The notes under the pieces were generated by a model. The model was not told where the DNA came from, did no database searches, and worked only from the letters and a program-made list of their open reading frames with translations. Shown here one piece after another: positions 11,902 to 22,464 of a stretch of 64,000 bases of DNA. The stretch lies in NCBI GenBank assembly GCA_000499405.2, contig HG738140.1:5694701-5758700 (forward strand). Reading direction: 5' to 3'. The position numbers and the translations under genes were made by a program. How positions within the stretch are numbered: the first letter of the stretch is position 1; the number at the start of each line of letters is the position of its first letter. This DNA is from Onchocerca volvulus. Its lineage: Eukaryota > Nematoda > Chromadorea > Rhabditida > Onchocercidae.

Positions 11902-14443
11902 TCATACGATCACAAATCGCTTGGGCGGAACCTCAAATAGAAAAATGCGTGTTCAATCAGAAATCCAATAATTGATTTCTGATCAATTATTGGATTCGTT
12001 TTAAAGCATTCTGTATTTCTTTAAGAATTTCTATAATACTGAACATTTACATATCAATGAATTAAAATTAGATATGAAATTTGAAGACTTACTTCAGCAT
12101 TATAACCATAAGTATTTCTGCTTCTAATATGAATATTCGAAGTTTTGGTATGCCAAACGAGAATTTCACGTGGCCATGAATCTACGCCAAAAGGTGTCAA
12201 ATCGTTCAAGCTTACATTTAAAAGATTCATTAAACATGGCTCTGGAGAATGTTCTCGACATCTTCTCCTCCATCCTGCTCTGCAAAAGAGTTCGAGAAAT
12301 ATAAATCGTTAAATGAGAGCGCGAGAGCCATTAGAATATTTTAAAATAATCTAAAGTTTGTTCGAAAATCTGCCCAATGATGTCTCGAATTTGAGCAAGA
12401 CTTTTCCTTCTTTCTTTCTTTTTTTTTATGGATTCGAAAAAAAAAATGAAAGAAACAGTCTTTTTTAAATAATATGAAAATTAAAATTTCTTCGATAGAA
12501 ATTGCTTCATTTAAAATTATAGATTTATCGAAGGATAGAGTAGAAGTTTCTAATTTTCGTATCTTAAAGATTATTCATTGAAAAACGTACTGTGGATGTC
12601 GCAAAAGCAATTCAAGATTTACAGCAAATCCAGCCATATCAAAGCCCCATTTACGTCTTGGCGCATATATTGTTTGCCAGCCTATTACTTTTTTATTGCG
12701 AATTTTCGGCGCTTCGACTACATTAAATGCTACCAAACCTGATAATGAATCTATTTTGAGAGTATTTTTGTGTTAAAGATCGTATGGAATTAAGTTCATT
12801 CTGTAAGAATGCAATGAAATGAAAAAAAAAGGAAAAACGAAAAAAAAAAGACAAATAATTAACTCTAATAATTAGAAGAAATAATTAAATCCAAGACTTT
12901 TTCAGGTTTTTTTTTTTCGTTGCAAGAAATCATGAATAGATAGGATGATAAACAGGATGATAAAATCAAAGATAAAATATCGTAATCAATTTTGCTAGCA
13001 ATCTATTCCCTCAATTTTGTATTTTTAATTTTTTTGAATTATTAATCATTTTTCATGTTACAATTGATAAATGATTGATTGATCCAAATTACAAACAAAT
13101 ACAAATACCCAGTTCACAAATAAAAGAAAAATTTTGTTATAATTCTCAAATATATAAATTGATGAAAAAAGCACCTATATATTTTATTAATAAAACTATT
13201 AATCCAATTTTTAACATTTGCAAATTTTCTTAAAATAATTCTTCACATTTTGAAACTTTTCGAAAATTCATGATTTTATACTTAAATTTTATGTGAAAAT
13301 GAAAAAATTAAAAATGCATACCAACAGCCCAAACACCAATTTTTTCAACATTTCGAATATATTGATTGAAAAGTCGAATATCATATGTATTATCATCATC
13401 AGCAAAATATACCACTGCTTTACTACCCATTGATGCAAATTTTTTCCGAACAAAATTTAATCCAGCATCACGTCCAGTCCAGCCACGTACTATAGCTTTT
13501 TTTTTTAACTTATAATTTTTTAAGTAATAATAAAATTAATAGCCATCAAAGTTTAGATTAAATAATTTAAGAAAAATTGAATGGAAAATAAAAGATAAAA
13601 AAAAAAAAAAAAAAGAATCGTGAAAATGAAAAAAATTCGAGGATAAAAAAAATAGAAAGATGATTGAACTATTAAATATTTTGCTTGTTTTAACCCTTTT
13701 CAACTTATCTTAGCATTTATTAAAACTTATCCTAATATTTACAAACCTGGCATTCCAGTTCGATGTTTCACAGCCAAATAGTAATACTGTAGACCAGTAC
13801 GATCTAGCAATTGTTTTACAGGTAATGATAGCTGTTCGGCATCTTCTACAACAATCCAAATCAACTGGTTGATATGCATCAATGTTTGTGATAATCTATA
13901 ATTTAATAAAAATTTTGATATTTAAATAAAACATTTATCATCCATATTTGTTAATTTTTATTTATTTATTTGTTTTTATTTCGTTATTGTAATACAAGGG
14001 AGAGAAACAGATTCTTATTGCTCAAGATTCTATCATTGCTTTCTCTTAAGTTGAATTTTAGAGTAATTTGAAATAATTGTTGTAAAATATACATGAAAGG
14101 GATTTGTGGATTTAATGTGACTTAAAGAATCCAGATAATGTTAATACAGTGGATATTCGTTTTTCAATTTTAAAATCAATAATAGATAATTTACCTGGTC
14201 ATATCAGCTAATCGTGCAAATCGTAGATATGTCGGTGTGATTACGATAATTGTTCGATTACTATTATTTTTATTGTTGATATATTGGACGGAACTGTTAT
14301 TTGATGTTTTCATCGATTCATTAATTTCATAATTCCTTTCATCTACCAAATATATGATAATACATGTTTGAATAATGATTACAATTATTGCCAATATTGC
14401 TTGAAGAGTGCAGAAAATTCCATCAAATGGTCGCTGATTATTC
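11902..14443 (-). CDS. GT43 beta-1,3-glucuronyltransferase (GlcAT/SQV-8-like), 5' exon missing
   Basis: Type II Golgi enzyme expected to transfer GlcA from UDP-GlcA to a galactose-ended glycan, as in glycosaminoglycan linker synthesis. Minus-strand exons in order: 14195-14443, 13747-13895, 13322-13495, 12591-12738, 12093-12279 and 11902-11931; all phases agree, giving about 312 residues. The first visible exon encodes a membrane anchor (LAIIVIIIQTCIIIYLV) followed by IIVITPTYLRFARLADMTR. Later come IWIVVEDAE, RGWTGRDAGLNFVR, the metal-binding triplet in VVYFADDDNTYD, DMAGFAVNLELLL and ILVWHTKT. These are the ordered landmarks of GT43. The first visible exon starts at an acceptor in phase 2 with no in-frame Met before the anchor, so the start exon lies elsewhere. 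The next upstream DNA is the duplicated block from 14562. The last exon is only 10 codons and uses a TTGAG acceptor, so it is less certain. Confidence 0.88.
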
Positions 14444-14561
14444 CTATGAGCAGAAAATTAATTCAAGCTTTTCAGTATTCTAATAGTTCAACCTGAATTC
14501 CACCTGATTGATTTCTTAGAATTAGAACAAAATATAATTACGTAAATGTACTTTGAGAAAG

Positions 14562-15606
14562 ATATGAGGTCAATTCATGACCCTAAAACCGTTTCACGGA
14601 GAAGGAACTGGCGTCAAATCGCTTTGTCCTTCTATGAGAACTGATTGTGCGATAAATATATTTGAAATTTGCTCAAGATACTTTGAACAGCTACCGAACC
14701 AAAAAAAAAAGTTAAGCAATAAAATACTACGAGAATTGCATTTTAAAAAAAGAAAGAGAAAATATGCAGAAATGATATTTTAAATTTAATCTTATTTTTA
14801 TCTTAAATGAAAAACTATTCTTACAGCTTTAGTGGAAATTTCAATTTTCGTAAACGCATTTGTTCTTCACTCTGAAACAAACACCGTAAAAGTCCAATTT
14901 TAATTGAAATTGTAAAAAGCATTCATAATTTCATGAACCATAAAATCATGGTCTTTTCTATATGATTTAACCAAATCATGTGAATTATAATTTTAACTTC
15001 AAAAATCTGAGATGAATGAAAAGAAAAACTGCTTTATTATCGATATTTCAATACTTGATTTTTTTTCCAAATATTGTATACATTAAAACTAATCGCAACA
15101 TTAGAAATAATTACAAGAGAATTGAATTATTTCGGAAAATTACAACTCTAGAAACCAAATTGGAACTAAAAATTTGTGAAATTAAGATCAATATTTTGAA
15201 AAAAAAAAATTTGAATTAAGCTTATTCAGAATCCAATTGAGTTCCTGCAAATAATGTAAATTTATGAAAGTTGTGGATTTCGAAATCCATTCCAAATGTT
15301 TTCTTACCATTGGAAGGCGAAAGGGACGATATTGATTTCTATTTAAAGACCAAGCATTTTACCTCAGATCATCCAGTCTACCGGCCTACGTTCATGACTT
15401 TTATTAAAATAATTTTTACAAAAAATTTGAAAATAAAAAACTCGTAAAAATTTGAAAATATGCTAATTCGAATTATGCAAATTTTCAATTAATAGTCGGA
15501 AGTTTTTTATTACCAAAATGCCTTGTTCTGAAATTGGAAGCTTTAAAAGAGTACCACTACCGTAGTTACCTTCTGCGCGCACCAAAATTTCTAGATTTGC
15601 TATCAT
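14562..15606 (-). pseudogene. frameshifted, truncated copy of the 181-residue palindrome-locus gene
   Basis: Direct-orientation relative of the gene at 19809-22464. Exon a (15514-15606) and exon b (15363-15385) are identical in sequence to the intact copy. The exon c counterpart (about 15228-15338) has lost one base near 15345 relative to the other copy, which shifts the frame. Exon d (14825-14871) keeps its acceptor, donor and length, with Arg-to-Lys changes (LRKLKFPLKL). The exon e counterpart (about 14600-14740) is badly diverged and out of frame. Exons f and g are absent, because the duplication stops near 14562, just upstream of the GT43 gene. It is therefore a degraded paralogue. Confidence 0.6.
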
Positions 15607-15815
15607 TGTCTCACATCATATCATGCTTTCAATCTTTTTTGTCATTTGCGCAATAAAATTGCAGAATTCATTGATTAATCTTAATTTTTTGAATTTGTGT
15701 TTTATCTCCTAAACAATATATAATTCAAAATGAAGATCACGATGTATTATTATGATACTTATTTGCTGCATCGTCGAGATGTAACGAAGTTTAGAGTTTT
15801 ATTCTACTTTTACAA
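15228..15815. repeat. direct duplication, left copy (partner 22086-22673)
   Basis: The stretch 15361-15815 matches 22219-22673 at a constant offset of 6858 with no gap; I saw no difference over most of it. The match extends left to about 15228, with one single-base indel near 15345. More diverged homology continues from 14562 to 15180 against 20530 to 22060. Both exons and introns of the resident gene are conserved, so the similarity reflects a recent copy event rather than coding constraint. The identity ends abruptly at 15815 with TTTTACAA. Confidence 0.9.
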
Positions 15816-16080
15816 GCTTAATTTCGGGATTGAACTTCAATTCGAATTAATAATTAAAGGACGCAAAAAAAAATCACGTTTCTTCTTGTAACATGATATT
15901 TTTTATATAATCTTTTAATATTTTTTTAATATAATATTTTAATATTTTTTTGTCCACTTTCTTATTAATCATTTCGTTTTTTTATCATTATAGATAAAAT
16001 TTTATTATATCTTACTTGCTGTATTTTTTTTCCCTTCATTTCATTAGTTACTGGAAGGTTGCAAAATTAAGAAATGAGTG
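15814..16080. repeat. repeat X, copy 1 (copy 2 at 18420-18669)
   Basis: Begins AAGCTTAATTTCGGGATTGA and ends near CTGGAAGGTTGCAAAATTAA. The same ordered blocks recur at 18420-18669, including GGATGCAAAAAA/GGACGCAAAAAA and CTTATTA..TTTATCA..TATAGAT, with perhaps 80% identity by eye and several small indels. Copy 1 sits exactly at the edge of the direct duplication; copy 2 lies in the spacer of the palindrome. No coding potential was recognised. Confidence 0.75.
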
Positions 16081-16269
16081 ATCAAGTGACGAAGAAATGA
16101 AGAAATAGAAATAAAAAAGAAATATTTCAAAATGAAGTATTTTCTTTTTAAACATAAATAATGTTTTCAAAATTTCAGAGCTCACGATTTCAAAAATTGA
16201 TCATAATTTCAATTAAAATTAAAATTTAAAATTTATTTATGCATATTTTATTTATCCTTTTTTTTTTTA

Positions 16270-18024
16270 AAACACAATTCTCGTAGTATTTTGTTAATTT
16301 TTCTGGATCCGCAGCTGTTCAAAGTACCTTCAGCAAATTTCAAGTATATTTACTGCAGATATCAGTTCACATGGAAGAACCCCATATCCTTCTATGTAAG
16401 AATGATATGAGATCATTAACTATTGTTTCTAACTCTTGCTGATTCCAATTAATGATAAGATTTTACTGTCCAATAAAGATTATCTTCATTCTATTAATTA
16501 TTTCATTGGAACAAACGTTCTACACATTTCAACTTTTCTTTGAAATGTCGGTTTTCTCGAAATGACAAACGTTCCTCTTTTTTAAAATTACCGTAAAGAC
16601 ATATTAATCAGTGATGAGAAGTCGTACATACAAGTGAAAGGGAGCAAAAACATAATGCAACCACCGAATGATTTATGAAACTTTCTTTTCAAAAGAAAAT
16701 TTTTATTAAAAGAACTTCATTGGAATTTCCTTAATTCCGACAATTTCCCAACTTTTTCCTCCTACTTTATATCATAATTAAGCTCCAGTTTATAAATTAT
16801 GATGATACTTGGCACAAACGAGTAGCGGGACAAAGATTTATTTATTAACGACGTTCATCATACAAGTTACAAAATAGAGAATTATCCAAAAATGTTACAA
16901 AAATTATTTCTGGAATGATTAATGAGTGATTGGACCAATTATTAATCTGCATGTTCGACCATTTCTATTGATAATTAGTAGTAGTCACAATGATAAAAAA
17001 TGACAATCATCCGCTCTGTCATTTTGTCATTTTTCAGCAAGTCGTTGTTCCAACAGCAACAATACACATCGATAATAACGAATCTGAATCTCAAGCAGAT
17101 TCATTGCAGAAATTAATAAAATCTGATTTTCCATAAGTTGACAAATTTCTCATTAATCCCTGCATTATCCTATTCATTCATTCAAACCACTTACTTAAAT
17201 AATTTTTTTCGTTTCCTTGAGCGATCGACTGATCGTTCTGTTTTCCCAGTTGAGGTTTATACTAATCATACCCGATCGATTCATTTCCAGTGATCTTTCT
17301 GATTGATCCCAACTTCTTATAATGGAAGTTTGTTTCTTTATACCATGTCAAACCTAGGAAAATTTACAACATTTACAACTTTTGACGCAAACATCAGAAG
17401 CTTGAGTATATCGAGATATTGCCATAATGCAAAGATTCTTTGATTATTTCATCATATTTATATTCTATAAAAATATTTCGGTTATTTCGACAGACAATGC
17501 AACTTTTTTGATACTGAATATTGCTATATCATGATTAAATTCAAGTTTCCCATTAAATCATTTTATAAATTAAACTGCAAATCACAAAACAAAAATTTGG
17601 TTTTCTTGTGAATAGATATTATAATTTTTGAGATCAAAGGTTGAAGGTCAAGATTGAGCAGCTCTCATTCCTACTTGTCAATATTAAAAATGTTTATAGA
17701 TGTGCACAGCGAAGAAGTGAAAGGAATAAACCGAGGTGACCATCTCAATGGAATGACCTCAGAAATGGAGTGACCATCACATTAGATTTAGAGTAACCTG
17801 CAGAAAGACCGCTCACATACATGCATACCATCTGCAATGGAATAACCATCAGAAATGGAGTGACCATCTGCAACGGAGTGACCATCACACTAGATTTAGA
17901 GTAACCTGCAGAAAGACCATGCATATATATGCATGCCATCTACAATGGAGTGACCATCTGCAACGGAGTAACCAACACATTAGATTTAGAGTAACCTGCA
18001 GAAAGACCACTCACATACATGCAT
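16270..18024 (+). repeat. palindrome, left arm
   Basis: Mirror image of 18921-20675. Paired positions add up to 36945 throughout, with no indel between 16270 and 17979. I found one substitution when spot-checking (17600 against 19345); the first inner mismatch is at 17980. The arm carries exons e-g of the locus gene, its 3' flank and the start of a minisatellite. Outside 16270 an older, gapped inverted homology continues to about 16140 (against about 20830). Beyond 18024 weaker homology continues to about 18300. Confidence 0.95.
16287..17136 (+). pseudogene. inverted 3'-half copy of the palindrome-locus gene
   Basis: Exon copies e (16287-16395), f (16460-16516) and g (17038-17136) mirror those at 20550-20658, 20429-20485 and 19809-19907. 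They encode the same peptides, including LFKVPSANFKYIYCRYQFTW and the C-terminal LQKLIKSDFP followed by a stop. Exons a-d are missing on this strand: upstream lies repeat X, and only a faint trace of an exon d-like AGTGACGAAGAAATG near 16085 is seen. Without a start exon it is probably not expressed as a protein, but its sequence is kept identical to the intact gene. Confidence 0.6.
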
Positions 18025-18110
18025 ACCATCTGCAATGGAATGACCATCAGAAATGGAGTGACCATCACACTAGGATTAGAATATTCTACAGAGAGCCCAC
18101 CCACATACAT
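17755..18110. repeat. minisatellite in left palindrome arm
   Basis: About four tandem units of 90-112 bp. Each contains TAGAGTAACCTGCAGAAAGACC (here given as two parts, TAGAGTAACC and TGCAGAAAGACC), ACATACATGCATACCATCTG and several GGAGTGACCATC repeats. Anchors lie near 17790, 17902 and 17991, with a decayed unit near 18075. The left arm has one more partial unit than the right, which is where the two arms stop matching. Confidence 0.9.
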
Positions 18111-18920
18111 ATGGATAAATGCATATGTCATACCCTCAATCTCATGATCAATATTATATTATTTTTACATTTTCAGCAAGGATCCTGAACAAGTTTTGAA
18201 GTGCGGCATGACCTCGATTATCTGTTTTGATTCTTCTCTCATACTCACTTACTTTTATTTACTTTCATTGAAATCAGATCCAAGAATTCTGAAAAATAAA
18301 ATTTAAAAAAACTGGTCCGTTCATTCTATGATCAAAAATTTTTATTTTTGATGCTCAATTTTTTGATGTATATTAATATAATTTTATAAAATTATATTTT
18401 ATTGATCGATTTTAAATCTAAGCTTAATTTTGGGATTGAATTTAAATTCACATAATAATTGAAGGATGCAAAAAATATCATCAATTTTTTCTTGCATAAA
18501 AAAGAAAAATAGAACATAATATTTTAATATAGTTTTTTTTGTTTACTTTCTTATTACACATTTTGTTTATTTATCAGTATAGATTAACTTTTAGTTACAT
18601 CCTATTTGCAATATTTTTTTCCTTTATTTCATTAATTACTGGAAAGTTGCAAAATTAAGAGATGAGTCATTACAAATGGTTGAAAATAAAACAAAAGTAG
18701 ATAATAAGAAGTTATATTATAATATAATATATTAGAAAATTAATAAGAGAGGCAATTTGTTGAATTTTATTTTTCAAAATTCTTGGATCCGATTTCAACT
18801 GAAAGTAAATAAAAGAAAGTGATAAAAGTATGAGAGAAGAATCAAAATAGATAATCAAGGTCAAATATTGATCATCAGGTTAAAGGTATGATATATGCAT
18901 TCATCAATATGTGGATGTGT
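18025..18920. other. palindrome spacer
   Basis: About 0.9 kb between the arms. Its two ends still show gapped inverted homology (for example TTGATTCTTCTCTCATAC at about 18228 against its complement near 18830). The middle contains repeat X copy 2. No gene was found. Confidence 0.7.
18420..18669. repeat. repeat X, copy 2
   Basis: Diverged direct copy of 15814-16080, in the same orientation, in the centre of the palindrome. Shared anchors are AAGCTTAATTTTGGGATTGA at the start and ACTGGAAAGTTGCAAAATTA near the end. Confidence 0.75.
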
Positions 18921-20675
18921 ATGCATGTATGTGCGTGGTCTTTCTGCAGGTTACTCTAAATCTAGTGTGTTGGTTACTCCGTTGCAGATGGTCACTCCAT
19001 TGTAGATGGCATGCATATATATGCATGGTCTTTCTGCAGGTTACTCTAAATCTAGTGTGATGGTCACTCCGTTGCAGATGGTCACTCCATTTCTGATGGT
19101 TATTCCATTGCAGATGGTATGCATGTATGTGAGTGGTCTTTCTGCAGGTTACTCTAAATCTAATGTGATGGTCACTCCATTTCTGAGGTCATTCCATTGA
19201 GATGGTCACCTCGGTTTATTCCTTTCACTTCTTCGCTGTGCACATCTATAAACATTTTTAATATTGACAAGTAGGAATGAGAGCTGCTCAATCTTGACCT
19301 TCAACCTTTGATCTCAAAAATTATAATATCTATTCACAAGAAAATCAAATTTTTGTTTTGTGATTTGCAGTTTAATTTATAAAATGATTTAATGGGAAAC
19401 TTGAATTTAATCATGATATAGCAATATTCAGTATCAAAAAAGTTGCATTGTCTGTCGAAATAACCGAAATATTTTTATAGAATATAAATATGATGAAATA
19501 ATCAAAGAATCTTTGCATTATGGCAATATCTCGATATACTCAAGCTTCTGATGTTTGCGTCAAAAGTTGTAAATGTTGTAAATTTTCCTAGGTTTGACAT
19601 GGTATAAAGAAACAAACTTCCATTATAAGAAGTTGGGATCAATCAGAAAGATCACTGGAAATGAATCGATCGGGTATGATTAGTATAAACCTCAACTGGG
19701 AAAACAGAACGATCAGTCGATCGCTCAAGGAAACGAAAAAAATTATTTAAGTAAGTGGTTTGAATGAATGAATAGGATAATGCAGGGATTAATGAGAAAT
19801 TTGTCAACTTATGGAAAATCAGATTTTATTAATTTCTGCAATGAATCTGCTTGAGATTCAGATTCGTTATTATCGATGTGTATTGTTGCTGTTGGAACAA
19901 CGACTTGCTGAAAAATGACAAAATGACAGAGCGGATGATTGTCATTTTTTATCATTGTGACTACTACTAATTATCAATAGAAATGGTCGAACATGCAGAT
20001 TAATAATTGGTCCAATCACTCATTAATCATTCCAGAAATAATTTTTGTAACATTTTTGGATAATTCTCTATTTTGTAACTTGTATGATGAACGTCGTTAA
20101 TAAATAAATCTTTGTCCCGCTACTCGTTTGTGCCAAGTATCATCATAATTTATAAACTGGAGCTTAATTATGATATAAAGTAGGAGGAAAAAGTTGGGAA
20201 ATTGTCGGAATTAAGGAAATTCCAATGAAGTTCTTTTAATAAAAATTTTCTTTTGAAAAGAAAGTTTCATAAATCATTCGGTGGTTGCATTATGTTTTTG
20301 CTCCCTTTCACTTGTATGTACGACTTCTCATCACTGATTAATATGTCTTTACGGTAATTTTAAAAAAGAGGAACGTTTGTCATTTCGAGAAAACCGACAT
20401 TTCAAAGAAAAGTTGAAATGTGTAGAACGTTTGTTCCAATGAAATAATTAATAGAATGAAGATAATCTTTATTGGACAGTAAAATCTTATCATTAATTGG
20501 AATCAGCAAGAGTTAGAAACAATAGTTAATGACCTCATATCATTCTTACATAGAAGGATATGGGGTTCTTCCATGTGAACTGATATCTGCAGTAAATATA
20601 CTTGAAATTTGCTGAAGGTACTTTGAACAGCTGCGGATCCAGAAAAATTAACAAAATACTACGAGAATTGTGTTT
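18921..20675 (-). repeat. palindrome, right arm
   Basis: Mirror of 16270-18024 (positions sum to 36945). It contains three minisatellite units (anchors near 18949, 19038 and 19147) and exons e-g of the intact locus gene on the minus strand. Its outer end lies inside intron 4, between exons d and e, of that gene. The two arms are far more alike than the directly duplicated 14.6 kb and 20.6 kb segments, which suggests recent duplication or ongoing arm-to-arm gene conversion. Confidence 0.95.
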
Positions 20676-22464
20676 AAAAAATAAATAAATAAATAAAATA
20701 TGCATAAATAACATTTTAAATTTAAATCTTAAATTTGAATTATTAATTGTTTTTAGATGCAAAAATTGAAATTATGACCAGTTTTTGAAAACCTGAATTT
20801 TGAAATTTTGAGATTATGCAACATTTTTAATATATTTCATGAAGTAAAAAGTTGAAAAATTATTTTCGAGTTATAAATTATGTATTGCATCACTTTTTCT
20901 TATTTTTATCTTAAATGTGAAAACTATTCTTACAGCCTTAGTGGAAATTTCAATCTTCGTAAACGCATTTGTTCTTCACTCTGAAACAAACACCGCAGTA
21001 ATTATTAGTTTCTTAGCATTGATGAAAATGAACGATTCTAAACACCATGAAAGTTGTTATGGAGGGTTGAAATTTGGACTGAACTGTGGAAGGAACAGAT
21101 TATTTTAATTCCTTTATTCACAGCAGCAGTAATCGAATAATATATAATTGGCAGTACAGTAGAAAATCAGACGTGCAGTGAAGTAAATTGAGTGATATTG
21201 ATCGGGTTTTTAGGGAAGAATATGTTGGGAACATGGACAGGAGAACGTAGCTTAAGATCGTCTAGTTAGAGCGAATCCAATTCGAAAGTATGAATAAAAA
21301 AGGTCCTTTTTTTTTCTTTGGAATTTAGTAAAGGTATTTTAAATGTTAAGAATTGGACGTGTTGGAATATAATACAATTGATAACAAAATAATTGTAAAA
21401 AAAAAAAAAATGTTTACAAAAGGAAAAAATGTTCTGACAGTTTAACTGAACACAAAGATGGGGATGGATATACAAGCACAAGATTAATGACTTTTATTAG
21501 CTGTGAACGAAAACGTTTAGATGCAGTTGTAAATTAGATTGAGAAATAGCTCACAATGAGAATTTTACAGATGATGATTCATCAGAAAATTTTATAAATT
21601 TTTAATCATTTGATGGTTTTGGTAGGGAATTAATTTCGGTTTTACCAACAAAAGTTCAAAGGTCTTTTCCATAGATCTGAGTTCAACCAAATCATGTAAA
21701 TTGTAATTTAAGCTTCAGCTGAGTTGAAAACTGAATTGAAGGAAAATAAAAACTGCTTTATTATTGATATTTTTTTATGTTAGTGGTCATTATTTTTAGA
21801 AATAATTACAAAGAATAATTACAAATAATAATCACAAATTAAAAGAAAGTTAGAAATAATTACAAAGAATAAAATAAAATCTGAATTTTAATACTTGATT
21901 TTTTTCTTTTTTCCAATGCTGTATACAAAACTTCTTAAAACTAATCGTAACGTTGGAAATAATTGCAAAGAATTAAATTATTTCGGAAAATTACAACTCT
22001 AGAAATCAAATTGAAGCTAAAAAATTGTGAAATTAAGACCAAAATTTTGAAAAAAATAAAAAAAGATCTGAATCAAACTGAATCAGAATCCAATTGAGTT
22101 CCTGCAAATAATGTAAATTTATGAAAGTTGTGGATTTCGAAATCCATTCCAAATGTTTTGTAACCATTGGAAGGCGACAGGGATCTATGTTGATTTCTAT
22201 TTAAAGACCAAGCATTTTACCTCAGATCATCCAGTCTACCGGCCTACGTTCATGACTTTTATTAAAATAATTTTTACAAAAAATTTGAAAATAAAAAACT
22301 CGTAAAAATTTGAAAATATGCTAATTCGAATTATGCAAATTTTCAATTAATAGTCGGAAGTTTTTTATTACCAAAATGCCTTGTTCTGAAATTGGAAGCT
22401 TTAAAAGAGTACCACTACCGTAGTTACCTTCTGCGCGCACCAAAATTTCTAGATTTGCTATCAT
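19809..22464 (-). CDS. unrecognised small protein gene of the palindrome locus (intact copy)
   Basis: Reconstructed seven-exon gene. Exons: a 22372-22464 (ATG), b 22221-22243 (23 nt), c 22079-22196, d 20934-20980, e 20550-20658, f 20429-20485 and g 19809-19907 (TAA). All phases agree and the product is about 181 residues. Recognisable pieces are VRAEGNYGSGTLLKLPISEQ (a), AGRLDDLR (b), FEIHNFHKFTLFAGT (c), SEEQMRLRRLKFPLR (d), ANFKYIYCRYQFTW (e) and PTATIHIDNNESES (g). No signal peptide; one short hydrophobic stretch (LILLIFL) precedes exon e. I do not recognise the family; the exon e pattern loosely recalls a beta-strand-rich C2-like fold, which is speculation. The exon b acceptor (CGTAG) and exon f acceptor (GATAAG) are weak. 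Exon d survives in the direct copy with conservative changes, which supports a coding role. An in-frame stop precedes the chosen ATG, though further 5' exons cannot be excluded. Confidence 0.5.

Noticed and set aside
19006..19200. 64-codon frame, identical to one at 17745-17939
   Set aside because: Generated by the minisatellite in the palindrome arms; the identity only reflects the inverted repeat.
20917..21108. 63-codon plus-strand frame with hydrophobic segment
   Set aside because: It is the antisense shadow of minus-strand exon d (20934-20980) of the palindrome-locus gene.
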